Positions 1 to 7,489 of a stretch of DNA of 41,714 bases are shown in pieces (the first letter of the stretch is position 1; each line of letters starts with the position of its first letter). This DNA is from Verrucomicrobiaceae bacterium (GTDB lineage Bacteria; Verrucomicrobiota; Verrucomicrobiia; Chthoniobacterales; JAATET01): the NCBI GenBank assembly GCA_027488755.1, contig JAIYAZ010000158.1, forward strand, positions 1-41,714. The letters are read 5' to 3'. Both the position numbers and the translations under genes were made by a program. The notes under the pieces are model-generated. The model saw nothing but the letters and a program-made list of their open reading frames with translations. It ran no database searches and was not told where the DNA came from.

Positions 1-192
1 AATTACGGCGGCTCCTTCCTCGCGACCATCAACCTCACCACCAGCGGCTCCTTCCGCAACGCCGCCGGCACGCTCGTGAATTACGCCAGCACCGTCTCGC
101 CCGCCAAACTCCAGGAGGGCGCCGGCTACTTCCTCGTCACGCTGCCCATCTCCCCCTACGCCATCAAGTTCACCTTCGACGGCTTCAATTAA
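1..192 (+). CDS. 3' end of a CDS of unknown function (5' end outside window)
   Basis: Frame 1 is open from the first base to a TAA at 190-192, giving the last 63 residues of a protein. The segment is rich in Gly, Ser, Thr and Asn with alternating hydrophobic residues and ends in FTFDGFN, which fits a beta-rich secreted or surface protein. It has no PEP-CTERM tail, lipobox or recognisable catalytic motif. Codons end mostly in C, like the ilv genes downstream. No family can be named from this fragment. Confidence 0.6.
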   Translation, partial: NYGGSFLATINLTTSGSFRNAAGTLVNYASTVSPAKLQEGAGYFLVTLPISPYAIKFTFDGFN

Positions 193-316
193 CCGCCGCC
201 CCCCGCCCCGCCGGCCTCCGCCCCGGGTCGCCGCCTCGTCCCCGCCGCCGCGCGGGCGACAAATCGATTTGACGCCACGCGCCATCTTTCGCACTCTCGA
301 CGGTCTTTCCCTTCGC

Positions 317-796
317 ATGCGCCACACCCTCTCCGTCCTCGTTGAAAACAAATTCGGCGTGCTCACCCGCGTGGCCGGCATGTTCAGCGGGCGCGGCTTC
401 AACATCGACAGCCTCAACGTCGGCCCCGCCCTCGACCCCACCACCTCGCGCATGACGATCGTCGTCCGCGGCGACGACAAGGTGCTCGCCCAGGTCACCA
501 AGCAACTCGACAAACTCGTTGAAGTCATCGAGGTCCAGGACTTCCACGACGAGGAATACGTCGACCGCGAACTCGTCCTCCTCCGCGTGAAGGCCGACTC
601 GAAGACCCGCGCCGAAGTCATGCAGATCTGCGACATTTTCCGCGCGAAGATCATCGACGTCCAACCCGAGCGCCTCTCCATCGAAGTCACCGGCACCGAG
701 GGCAAGATCAACAAATTCCTGCTCCTCATGGACCGCTTCGGCATCACCGAGATCACCCGCACCGGCAAGGTCGCCCTCAGCCGCACCAACGATTAA
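317..796 (+). CDS. ilvN: Acetolactate synthase small (regulatory) subunit
   Basis: Regulatory subunit of acetohydroxyacid synthase, the first common step of valine, leucine and isoleucine synthesis; it activates the catalytic subunit and carries the valine-feedback site. The 159 residues match the usual size of about 160. An N-terminal ACT domain (about residues 2-78) begins with the typical HTLSVLVENKFGVLTRVAGMF and continues with the RGFNIDSLNVGP stretch; the second ferredoxin-like domain follows from about residue 83. The frame opens earlier at a TTG (269), but the family starts at the ATG at 317. The gene lies 42 bp before ilvC and is probably cotranscribed with it. The large subunit gene ilvB is not in the window. 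Confidence 0.95.
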   Translation: MRHTLSVLVENKFGVLTRVAGMFSGRGFNIDSLNVGPALDPTTSRMTIVVRGDDKVLAQVTKQLDKLVEVIEVQDFHDEEYVDRELVLLRVKADSKTRAEVMQICDIFRAKIIDVQPERLSIEVTGTEGKINKFLLLMDRFGITEITRTGKVALSRTND

Positions 797-838
797 ACCC
801 CAACTCCCAACTCCCATCTCCTAGCTTCCACCAAGTCC

Positions 839-1867
839 ATGCCCGCCAAAATCTACACCGACAAAGACGCCGACCTCAAAGTGCTCAAAGGCAAGACCCT
901 CGCCGTGATCGGCTTCGGGTCCCAGGGCCACGCCCACGCCCTCAACCTCAAGGAAAGCGGCGCCAAGGTCATCATCGGCCTCTACCCGAAATCCAAGAGC
1001 CGCAAGGTTGCCGCCGACTACGGCTTCGAAGTCTGCGACACCGGTGAAGCCGTCAAGAAGGCCGACGTCATCTTCGTCGCCGTCCCCGACACCAAGATCC
1101 CGACCGTCTACAAAAAGGACATCGAGCCCAACCTCACCAAGGGCAAAACCCTCCTCTTCAGCCACGGCTTCGCCATTCACTTCAAGACCATCGTCCCGCC
1201 CAAGGACGTCGACGTCATCATGGTCGCCCCGAAGGGCCCGGGCCACATCGTCCGCCGCCAGTTCACCGAGGGCAAGGGCGTGCCCGCCCTCATCGCCATC
1301 TACCAGAACCCCAGCAAGAAGGCCAAAGCGGTCGCCCTCGCCTGGGCGAAGGGCGTCGGCGGCACCCGCGGCGGCGTCATCGAAACCACCTTCAAGGAAG
1401 AAACCGAAACCGACCTCTTCGGTGAACAGGCCGTGCTCTGCGGCGGCGCGAGCGCCCTCGTCCAGGCCGGTTTCGAAACCCTCGTCGAGGCCGGTTACAG
1501 CCCCGAGATGGCCTACTTCGAGTGCCTCCACGAGCTTAAGCTCATCGTCGACCTCATGAACGAAGCCGGCATCGCCGGAATGCGTTTCTCCATCTCCGAG
1601 ACCGCGAAGTGGGGCGACGTCACCGTCGGACCCAAGATCGTCGACGCCGGCACCAAAAAGCGCATGGCCAAGGTCCTCAAGGACATCCAGACCGGCAAAT
1701 TCGCCAAGGAATGGATCGCCGAATACGAGGCCGGCTACCCCAAATACAACGCCCTCCTCAAAGCCGGCGAAGCCCACCCGATCGAAAAGACCGGCGAACG
1801 CCTCCGCGGCCTCATGCCCTGGATCAAGAAGCGCAGCACCAAGGGCGCCCAGGCTTCCTATAAATAA
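839..1867 (+). CDS. ilvC: Ketol-acid reductoisomerase (class I)
   Basis: Converts acetolactate or acetohydroxybutyrate to the dihydroxy acid using NADPH and Mg2+, the second step of branched-chain amino acid synthesis. The 342 residues fit the short class I form. The N-terminal Rossmann motif GFGSQG is at residues 25-30, followed by a cofactor loop ([11 protein letters not shown]) rich in Lys, Arg and Ser, which suits NADPH. The conserved APKGPGH stretch, the [12 protein letters not shown] metal-binding segment and the C-terminal helical domain with [14 protein letters not shown] and SETAKWGD are all present. It begins at ATG 839 without a clear Shine-Dalgarno sequence. Confidence 0.97.
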   Translation: MPAKIYTDKDADLKVLKGKTLAVIGFGSQGHAHALNLKESGAKVIIGLYPKSKSRKVAADYGFEVCDTGEAVKKADVIFVAVPDTKIPTVYKKDIEPNLTKGKTLLFSHGFAIHFKTIVPPKDVDVIMVAPKGPGHIVRRQFTEGKGVPALIAIYQNPSKKAKAVALAWAKGVGGTRGGVIETTFKEETETDLFGEQAVLCGGASALVQAGFETLVEAGYSPEMAYFECLHELKLIVDLMNEAGIAGMRFSISETAKWGDVTVGPKIVDAGTKKRMAKVLKDIQTGKFAKEWIAEYEAGYPKYNALLKAGEAHPIEKTGERLRGLMPWIKKRSTKGAQASYK

Positions 1868-1904
1868 CCTCGCAAATTTTGAATTTCGTTTCCGAAAGTA
1901 ATTA

Positions 1905-1922
1905 GCGATCTAAACAGATCGC
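1905..1922. repeat. Perfect inverted repeat downstream of ilvC
   Basis: GCGATCT and AGATCGC form a 7-bp perfect dyad around the loop AAAC. No T-run follows, so it is not a standard intrinsic terminator. It lies 38 bp after the ilvC stop and ends 2 bp before the -35-like hexamer of the next gene, so it could be an operator or an mRNA 3'-end structure. Confidence 0.5.
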
Positions 1923-1924
1923 CA

Positions 1925-1953
1925 TTGACTCCACGGAACGGAATCCATAAAAC
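1925..1953 (+). promoter_or_regulatory. Candidate sigma-70 promoter of the outer-membrane protein gene
   Basis: TTGACT (1925-1930), a 17-bp spacer and TAAAAC (1948-1953) lie in an AT-rich gap of an otherwise GC-rich window. Transcription would start near 1960, leaving a leader of about 55 nt before the ATG at 2015. The hexamers match the consensus at five and four positions of six. This is read by eye, without start-site data. Confidence 0.45.
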
Positions 1954-1960
1954 CCACTTA

Positions 1961-1993
1961 TCCAAGCACTTCAATTACTTGAATCGGCTTGGA
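1961..1993 (+). promoter_or_regulatory. Leader stem-loop at the predicted mRNA 5' end
   Basis: TCCAAGC (1961-1967) pairs perfectly with GCTTGGA (1987-1993), and inside it TTCAA pairs with TTGAA around the loop TTAC, giving a two-part hairpin with a small internal bulge. It would begin almost at the predicted transcription start. Stem-loops at the 5' end of outer-membrane protein mRNAs, as in E. coli ompA, are known to stabilise the transcript; that role here is inference. Confidence 0.45.
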
Positions 1994-2014
1994 GAAACCT
2001 GAATCAAATCACCC

Positions 2015-2545
2015 ATGAAAAAACTCACCCTCTCCCTTCTCGTCGGCGTCCTCGCCGTCGGTTCCGCCTTCGCGGGCACGGAAGCCAAGTCCTTTAAGGA
2101 CAAGGTGCCCGTCGCTCCCGAGGAATGCAAATTCCGCGACATGGAATTCCAGCTCGACACCTTCTACACCGGCTTTTACGGCGGCAAAGGCACGGCCTTC
2201 AGCACCGGCTCCGGTGGCGGTTTCGGCCTGAACTTCTTCTTCGCCAAATACTTCGGTATTGGCTACGAGGCGGCCTGGTATGACAACAACGGCACCGCCG
2301 AGCACCTCCCGCTCGCTGGTAACTTCTTCCTCCGTTACCCGATCTGCTCGCTCAACCTCGCCCCCTACATCGTCGTCGGCGGTGGCGCGGCCTGGGACGG
2401 CACCTGCCTCGGTTACGGCAACGTCGGTGGCGGCCTCGAATACCGCATCACCAAGAACATCGGCCTCTTCAGCGACGGCCGCTTCTTCTACGGTGGCGTC
2501 GGTAACGTCGGCAACTTCCGCGCCGGTCTCCGCTTCGCGTTCTAA
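2015..2545 (+). CDS. Outer-membrane beta-barrel protein
   Basis: A 176-residue exported protein. Residues 1-20 form a signal peptide (Lys-Lys start, Leu/Val-rich core, cleavage after AFA). The mature part has alternating aromatic and Gly residues typical of barrel strands and ends in the segment RAGLRFAF, with the terminal Phe expected for BAM-dependent assembly. It fits the small OmpA-like or OmpW-like barrel group, but no specific family or ligand can be named. Two Cys (in PEECKF and PICSLNL) could form a disulphide. The gene stands alone with its own predicted promoter, leader hairpin and terminator, and the compact, C-ending codon use suggests good expression. Confidence 0.75.
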   Translation: MKKLTLSLLVGVLAVGSAFAGTEAKSFKDKVPVAPEECKFRDMEFQLDTFYTGFYGGKGTAFSTGSGGGFGLNFFFAKYFGIGYEAAWYDNNGTAEHLPLAGNFFLRYPICSLNLAPYIVVGGGAAWDGTCLGYGNVGGGLEYRITKNIGLFSDGRFFYGGVGNVGNFRAGLRFAF

Positions 2546-2575
2546 CGCGAGGCGTTCAGCCTGAACGCTTCAACC

Positions 2576-2609
2576 AAAAGCGCCGTTCCGAAAGGGGCGG
2601 CGCTTTTTT
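2576..2609. terminator. Strong intrinsic terminator, usable in both directions
   Basis: AAAAGCGCCG (2576-2585) pairs with CGGCGCTTTT (2598-2607), and the plus strand ends in six T (2604-2609). The A-run at the left arm also gives a T-run on the minus strand. It lies between the 3' ends of the outer-membrane protein gene and the convergent mscL and can serve both. Confidence 0.85.
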
Positions 2610-2706
2610 GTTGGGCCGACCGGGCTCGTTTCGACCCCCCCGCCCATCGGCAGGGTCGACGCTCCGCGCCGACCCTCGCTTCCCTCGCGCCCCGGCTTCC
2701 GACCGT

Positions 2707-3135
2707 TTACTTCGGCCGCGTGAGCGCGTCGCGAATCTCCTCGAGCAGCTTCTCCGCGCGGGGCGGCTCGGCCGGCGCGGCGGCCGTCTTCGCCTCCTCC
2801 TCGCGCTTGAGGCGGTTGATCACCTTGACGATCAAAAACACCGCCGCCGCCACGATCAAAAACTGGATGATCGTGTTGAGGAAACTCCCGTAGGCAATGA
2901 TCGGCGCGCTCGCGTCCTTCGCCTTCTGGATCGTGTCGTAGGCCTTGCCATCCAGCGTGAAAAACAGGCCCGAAAAATCCACCCGGCCCGTGAGCAGCCC
3001 GATGGGCGGCATGATCACGTCCGTGACCAGCGAGTTGACGATTTTTCCAAACGCCGCCCCGATGATGACGCCGACCGCGAGGTCGATGACGTTGCCCCGG
3101 GCGATGAACTCCTTGAATTCCTTGGCAAGACTCAT
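2707..3135 (-). CDS. mscL: Large-conductance mechanosensitive channel MscL
   Basis: Homopentameric inner-membrane channel that opens under membrane tension and releases solutes on osmotic downshock. The 142 residues fit the family (about 135-150). The N-terminal amphipathic helix [22 protein letters not shown] is followed by TM1 (about 15-45, with the pore-lining [15 protein letters not shown]), a periplasmic loop containing [10 protein letters not shown]2 (about 82-108) and a charged C-terminal helix ending in [11 protein letters not shown]. It starts 12 bp after the stop of the WYL regulator gene, so the two may be cotranscribed. Confidence 0.96.
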   Translation of the reverse strand: MSLAKEFKEFIARGNVIDLAVGVIIGAAFGKIVNSLVTDVIMPPIGLLTGRVDFSGLFFTLDGKAYDTIQKAKDASAPIIAYGSFLNTIIQFLIVAAAVFLIVKVINRLKREEEAKTAAAPAEPPRAEKLLEEIRDALTRPK

Positions 3136-3147
3136 GGCGTCTAGTTA

Positions 3148-4152
3148 TCAGGCCCGGTAGCGCTTCGCCATCGCTTTTGCGGTCGCCGCAATCGTTTCGC
3201 GTAGCGCCCGCGGCTTCCGCACCTCCGCGTGCTCGCCCCAGCTCAGGATCCAGTTGATCAGGTCCGGCGCGATGCTCACCTCCAGCCGCAGCTCCGCCCC
3301 GCCGTCCGGCCCGGGCCTCAGCTCCTGCGAGGGATGCCACCGCCGCTCCGCCGCGAGCCGCGCCGCAAAGGCGTCCAGCTCCAGCACCACGCGCTCGACC
3401 TTCCCGGTCTGGAACGCGGAAAAGCTGCCGGCAAACATTTCCGCCACCGAAAAATCCTTCGGCCGCGCAAAGCGCCGCCCCGTATCCGCCACCGCGCTCA
3501 GCCGGGTCAGCGCAAAGGTGCGCACCGCCGCGCGGTCCACGTCGAACCCGATCAGATACCACTGGTTCGCCAGACACCCGAGGTGATACGGCCGCACGCG
3601 CCGCTCCTCGGCCGCGCCCTTCCTCAGCGACTGGTATTGAAACAAAACCTCCCGGTGCTCCAGCGTCGCGGTCGCCAGCGTCTGAAAGGCATCCAGCTCC
3701 GCCGCCGGCAGGCCCTGCGGGCGGAAGGAGATCGCCTCCGTCAGCTCGTGCAGCGCCACCCCGCTCTCCCCCTCCAGCCCGGCCGCCAGCTTGGCAAAGG
3801 CCGACTGCAGCGGCTTCTCAAACGGCGTGCCGCGGTATTGCTCCACGGCCTTCTGCGCCACCAGCAGTGCCACCAGCTCGCCGTGGCTGACCTGCACCGT
3901 CGGAAAAGCCGTCACCGCCTCCGTGTAAAAATACCCGTGCCGCGCGCGGTCGTATTCCAGCGGCAGCCCGAGCTGGTCCCGCATGAACTCAAGGTCGCGG
4001 TGAATCGTCTTCGTCGCCACCTCCAGCTCCCGCGCGAGCGTGAAGCAATTCGGGTGGCGCCCGTCCAGCAACCGCTGGTGAATCGCGAGCATCCGCGCCA
4101 ACGGCGGACGGGACCGCGTGCCGGGCGAAAAATTTTCCGATTTTTCAGGCAT
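3148..4152 (-). CDS. WYL-domain transcriptional regulator
   Basis: A 334-residue DNA-binding regulator of the DeoR/HTH_11-WYL type. An N-terminal winged helix-turn-helix (about residues 18-75) contains FTLARELEVATKTIHRDLEFMRDQLGLPL. The WYL domain (about 155-235) carries the signature LANQWYLIGFDVDRAAVRTFALTRL, and a WCX-like C-terminal extension follows to about 330. WYL domains sense ligands, often nucleic acids or nucleotides; the ligand here is unknown. The predicted start at 4152 allows almost no leader. It lies upstream of mscL on the same strand and is divergent from a 52-residue protein. Autoregulation is likely but unproven. Confidence 0.88.
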   Translation of the reverse strand: MPEKSENFSPGTRSRPPLARMLAIHQRLLDGRHPNCFTLARELEVATKTIHRDLEFMRDQLGLPLEYDRARHGYFYTEAVTAFPTVQVSHGELVALLVAQKAVEQYRGTPFEKPLQSAFAKLAAGLEGESGVALHELTEAISFRPQGLPAAELDAFQTLATATLEHREVLFQYQSLRKGAAEERRVRPYHLGCLANQWYLIGFDVDRAAVRTFALTRLSAVADTGRRFARPKDFSVAEMFAGSFSAFQTGKVERVVLELDAFAARLAAERRWHPSQELRPGPDGGAELRLEVSIAPDLINWILSWGEHAEVRKPRALRETIAATAKAMAKRYRA

Positions 4153-4159
4153 CGGACAG

Positions 4160-4189
4160 AATATGTCTAAGGCCCCGCGGTAAGGTCAA
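4160..4189 (-). promoter_or_regulatory. Candidate promoter giving a near-leaderless regulator mRNA
   Basis: On the minus strand TTGACC (plus 4184-4189), an 18-bp spacer and CATATT (plus 4160-4165) precede the regulator ATG, whose first base is 4152. The -10 element is only 7 nt from the ATG, so the transcript would be almost leaderless. The imperfect dyad GACA-N5-TGTC (4155-4167) overlaps the -10 element and could be an operator. The 45-bp gap must also hold the promoter of the divergent small gene. Confidence 0.3.
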
Positions 4190-4197
4190 CGCAGATT

Positions 4198-4356
4198 ATG
4201 AAAGCACTCAACGACCTCCTCCGCTCCCTCCGCGCCCAGCATGGCCCCGTCTACCAGCAGCTCGAGCTGCCGCTCTCGGGCCGCAAACTCACCCGCCACG
4301 AGGAGCGCACCCTCGTGCGCCTGCGCCGCCTCCGCGAGCGTCTCGCCACCGCGTAA
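4198..4356 (+). CDS. Small basic protein of unknown function (52 residues)
   Basis: ATG at 4198, TAA at 4354. The product is predicted almost wholly helical and very basic, with Arg- and Leu-rich C-terminal heptads (LTRHEERTLVRLRRLRERL) that suggest a coiled coil or nucleic-acid contact. Almost every codon ends in C or G in the C-rich pattern of neighbouring genes, which supports real coding. It is divergent from the WYL regulator 45 bp away, so it may share that control region. No family is recognised. Confidence 0.55.
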   Translation: MKALNDLLRSLRAQHGPVYQQLELPLSGRKLTRHEERTLVRLRRLRERLATA

Positions 4357-4370
4357 GGCGGGGCCGCCGC

Positions 4371-4784
4371 CTAGCCCTCGCCCCGCTCCCGCGCGGAGCG
4401 GATGAGGGTCAGGCGGGTGCCGCGGGCCTGCGGGGCGAATTCCACGTGGTCAAACGCCATGTGCATGATCCGCACCCCAAGCCCGCCGGGCCGGAAATCC
4501 GTAAGCTCCCGGCTGCGGATGTTCGCCGGGTCGCAGCTCTTGCCGTAATCCCGCAGGACGCAGCGCACCCGCTGGCGTGAGCATTCCATCGTCAGGCGGA
4601 TGGCCCGGTCGGAACACCCGCCGTAGGCGTAGCGGATGATGTTCGTGCACGCCTCGTCCAGCGCGAGCACCATGAGCTCGGCGTCCATTTCGGGGATGCC
4701 GCCGGCGAGAAAAAAATCCCGCGCCTGGTGACGCATCGCCGAAAGCTCCGCCGGGTCGGCGGTGAATTTCAGCCGCAGCTTCAT
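4371..4784 (-). CDS. RsbW/SpoIIAB-like anti-sigma serine kinase (GHKL ATPase)
   Basis: A 137-residue single GHKL ATPase domain of the HATPase_c_2 group, as in anti-sigma kinases RsbW, RsbT and SpoIIAB. The N box is ALDEACTNIIRYAYGG (E44, N48), the G1 box RDYGK contains D79, and the G2 box RPGGLGVRIM follows at 98-107. Such proteins bind a sigma factor or phosphorylate a STAS anti-anti-sigma protein. Its start overlaps the stop of the upstream SpoIIE phosphatase gene by 4 bp (ATGA), so translation is coupled and the two probably act in one switch. The partner STAS protein and sigma factor are not in the window. Confidence 0.88.
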   Translation of the reverse strand: MKLRLKFTADPAELSAMRHQARDFFLAGGIPEMDAELMVLALDEACTNIIRYAYGGCSDRAIRLTMECSRQRVRCVLRDYGKSCDPANIRSRELTDFRPGGLGVRIMHMAFDHVEFAPQARGTRLTLIRSARERGEG

Positions 4785-6058
4785 CGAAACGCGGCCACGA
4801 GCAGGGTGAGGTCGTCCTTGGGCGGCGTGCCCGCACGATGGTCGTGCTCCTCCGCCACGAGGGCATCGACGATGGCCTGCGCCGAGGCAAACGGCCGACC
4901 CAGCCGGGTCGGCAGGCTTTCGTCGAAAAATGTGCCCGTCGCCGGGTCGCGCGACTCGGAGAGCCCGTCGGTGTAACTCACAAAAAAGTCCTCCTCCGCC
5001 AGCGTGATCTCGCTCTGGGTGTAGGTCACGTCAGGCATCACCCCGAGCGGCAGCGCGCCGGCGGTGGGGATTTCCTCGGCGACCCGGCCGGCCCGCACCA
5101 CGAAGGGTCGGCAATGCCCCGCGCTGGCCAGCTCGATGCGCCGGTCGCCGGGGTGCATGCGGCCGACGAGCAGCGTCACAAACATGCCTCGCACCACGAG
5201 ATCGTAGAGCGTGGCGTTGAGCGAAGCCAGGGCCGCGGCCGGGCTTTCCGTGCTGGCAAAGACAAACTGCAGCGCGCTGATCGTCTGCGCCATCAGCAGC
5301 GAGGCCGGCATGCCCTTGCCCGACACGTCGCCGATCGCAAAAAAGACGCCCCGCTCGCCGCGCTGGACGACGAAGAAAAAATCCCCGCCCACGTCGGTCG
5401 CGGCCTTGTTGTAGCTGGCGAAGGTGACGCCCGCGATGTCGTCGGGAATCGCCCGGGAAAGCAGCTCCTGCTGGATCTCGGCGGCAATCGAGACATCGCG
5501 CTCGATGCGCTCCTGCAGCCGGATGCGCTCGATGGCCCGCAGCTTTTCGATCGCCGTGGCGATCAGCGTCGAATAGGCCTCGAAGCCGTCGAGGTCCTCG
5601 GTTTCGAAGGCGTCCTTGCCCCGCGGGTTCAGCACCTGGAGCACGCCGATGAGCGTGTCGTTCCACTTCAGTGGGGCACAAAGGATCGAGCGCGTGCGGA
5701 AGCCGGTGGCCTGGTCCGCGCCGCGGAAAAACCGGGGGTCCGCGTAGGCGTCGGGAATGAGCAGGCTCTGCCCGTGCGCCAGCACCCAGCCCGCGATGCC
5801 CTGACCGGACTCCACCCGGATCTTCGGCTGGGTGTATTCGCCCTCGCCGCGCGAGGAGATCACCAGGTCGAGGTGGCCGTCCGCCTCGTCGCGCAGAAAA
5901 AGCGAGGCGGCCTCGGCGTTCATCACGCGGCGCGCGACCTCAAGGATGGCGCGCAGCAGTTCCTCGTAGTCCGTGATGGAATTGATGAGCGCGCTCACCT
6001 CGACGAGTCCCCGGTAAATCTCGAGGGACTTTCGGAGGGAGGTGATTTCGGGAGCCAC
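4781..6058 (-). CDS. GAF-SpoIIE (RsbU-like) PP2C serine phosphatase
   Basis: A 425-residue cytosolic signalling phosphatase. A GAF sensor domain (about residues 20-175, with the conserved SILCAPLKWNDTLIGVLQVLN) is joined by a helical linker (about 176-200, IERDVSIAAEIQQELL) to a SpoIIE/PP2C domain (about 210-424). Metal-binding acidic residues are intact: D222 and D226 in TDVGGDFF, D244 in GDVSGKGM, D364 in SYTDGLSES and D416 in KDDLTLL. It should dephosphorylate a STAS anti-anti-sigma factor when the GAF domain senses its signal. It starts at a GTG (6056-6058) and is translationally coupled to the downstream kinase. Confidence 0.93.
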   Translation of the reverse strand: MAPEITSLRKSLEIYRGLVEVSALINSITDYEELLRAILEVARRVMNAEAASLFLRDEADGHLDLVISSRGEGEYTQPKIRVESGQGIAGWVLAHGQSLLIPDAYADPRFFRGADQATGFRTRSILCAPLKWNDTLIGVLQVLNPRGKDAFETEDLDGFEAYSTLIATAIEKLRAIERIRLQERIERDVSIAAEIQQELLSRAIPDDIAGVTFASYNKAATDVGGDFFFVVQRGERGVFFAIGDVSGKGMPASLLMAQTISALQFVFASTESPAAALASLNATLYDLVVRGMFVTLLVGRMHPGDRRIELASAGHCRPFVVRAGRVAEEIPTAGALPLGVMPDVTYTQSEITLAEEDFFVSYTDGLSESRDPATGTFFDESLPTRLGRPFASAQAIVDALVAEEHDHRAGTPPKDDLTLLVAAFR

Positions 6059-6143
6059 GGCAAAAGCGTCCCAGCGCCGGGGCGCAAAATCGAGCCGGAA
6101 AAATCACTGGAATTCGGCTCCTGCTGCGCCAGAGTTCCGGTTC

Positions 6144-6965
6144 GTGAAACGAATGCTCTTTCTTCTTCCGGCGGCGTGGGTTCTGGCCGCCGCGACCAGC
6201 CATGCGGCCACCGCCTACGAGGCGCTCCAGGTGCTCAAACAAACGCGCGGCGACGCCATCCTCGGCCAGTTGGTCGAGGTGAGGGGCGACTCCGGCCAGC
6301 CGCAGCCGCAGGCCTGGAAAATCCTCATGGCCGACCCCCAGGCCCGCGCCGGGCTGCGGGAGTTCATTGTCACCGGCAAGGAAATCACCTCCGAGCGCAC
6401 GCCCCTGCGCAGCAGCCTCGCGCCGGCCTCGCTGCGTCCGCTCAATTTCACGCGCCTGAACCTGGATTCCGACGGGGCCTTCCGCATCGCCAACGACCAG
6501 GCCGCCAAACAGCGCGTGGGCTTCAACCGCGTCGACTACCTCCTCCAGACCAACGCCACCAGCGGCGCGCCCGAGTGGTCGCTGCGGCTGTTTGATCACA
6601 TGGGCGCGCCCGTCGGCGATCTGCTCCTCTCCGCGGAAAACGGCGCCGTCGTGAGCGCCCTGCGCATGGACCCCGACGCCCGCGTGAAGCCGCCAGCTCC
6701 GGTGCCAACGCCCGCACCGGCCCCCGTGGCCGCGCCCCGCGCGCCGGCGGCGACCCCGGCCCCCACCGTCCCACCCGTTCGCGCCGATCAGAAAGAGGAG
6801 ATCACCACCTACTTCCCGGGTGGCATCTTCGGGTTCACCGAACGCACCGCCAAGAAGGTCGGCCGCACCGTCACGCGCGCCACGCTGAACACCGCCGGCT
6901 TCGTGCAGGAAATCTTCACCGGCGAACGCACCATCGGCGAGCCGGAGAAAACGGGTTCCGAGTAA
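6144..6965 (+). CDS. Secreted protein of unknown function, possible PepSY-like fold
   Basis: The frame opens at 6042, but the likely start is GTG 6144 (or ATG 6153), giving MKRMLFLLPAAWVLAAATSHA, a good signal peptide. About 273 residues. The middle part (about 100-180) ends in VDYLLQTN...PEWSLRLFDHMGAPVGDLLLSAENGAVVSAL, which resembles the strand pattern of PepSY domains; this is a weak, by-eye match. A Pro/Ala-rich linker (about 185-210) separates it from a conserved-looking C-terminal segment with YFPGGIFGFTERTAKKVGRTV. It ends 10 bp before the NfeD gene, so it probably belongs to that unit. Confidence 0.65.
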   Translation: MKRMLFLLPAAWVLAAATSHAATAYEALQVLKQTRGDAILGQLVEVRGDSGQPQPQAWKILMADPQARAGLREFIVTGKEITSERTPLRSSLAPASLRPLNFTRLNLDSDGAFRIANDQAAKQRVGFNRVDYLLQTNATSGAPEWSLRLFDHMGAPVGDLLLSAENGAVVSALRMDPDARVKPPAPVPTPAPAPVAAPRAPAATPAPTVPPVRADQKEEITTYFPGGIFGFTERTAKKVGRTVTRATLNTAGFVQEIFTGERTIGEPEKTGSE

Positions 6966-6975
6966 CCCTGCGGCC

Positions 6976-7440
6976 ATGGACTTCATCCTCATCCTCTCCG
7001 GCGTCGGGCTGCTGCTTCTGCTCGCGGAGGCCTTTGTGCCCGGCGGGGTTCTGGGGATCGTGGGCGGCCTCGCCCTGCTCACCGCCACCGTGCTGGGCTT
7101 TGTCTGGTATGGCCCGCTGGCCGGCTCGATCCTGCTCGTCGGCCTCGGGGGGACGGCGCTGGTGGGATTCACCGTCTGGATGTCGCTCTTCACGCGCACC
7201 CCGGCCGGCCGGAAGATGCTGCTGGCCCGTTCGCTGCCCTCCGGTTCGGCCACGGTAACGCCGACGCTGACCGTGGGCGCGGAGGGGATCGCCCTGACCC
7301 CGCTGCGCCCCGGCGGCCGGGCGCGGTTTGGCGAGGTCACGGTGGACGTCGCCTCAGAGGCGGACTTCCTGGACGCCGGCACGAACCTGATTCTGGTCGA
7401 AACGGGATCCGATCGACTCGTCGTCCGTAAAAAGCCGTAG
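6976..7440 (+). CDS. NfeD-family membrane protein
   Basis: A 154-residue protein of the short NfeD type, without the serine-protease domain. Two or three transmembrane segments (about residues 3-65) contain [15 protein letters not shown], the usual NfeD signature. A C-terminal OB-fold (about 90-153) includes [26 protein letters not shown] and the [18 protein letters not shown] ending. NfeD proteins are encoded next to flotillin/SPFH proteins and assist their membrane domains; floA follows 49 bp downstream. Confidence 0.9.
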   Translation: MDFILILSGVGLLLLLAEAFVPGGVLGIVGGLALLTATVLGFVWYGPLAGSILLVGLGGTALVGFTVWMSLFTRTPAGRKMLLARSLPSGSATVTPTLTVGAEGIALTPLRPGGRARFGEVTVDVASEADFLDAGTNLILVETGSDRLVVRKKP

Positions 7441-7489
7441 CGCGCCGCCCGAACCTCGTTACAGTCTCCGCAACTTCGCCCCAAACCTT

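Noticed and set aside
269-316. TTG start of ilvN 16 codons upstream
   Set aside because: The extra residues do not belong to the family, and ATG 317 gives the expected N-terminus.
1958-1966. TTATCCAAG as a DnaA box marking an origin
   Set aside because: A single imperfect box (7 of 9) inside a promoter/leader region; no cluster of boxes and no origin genes.
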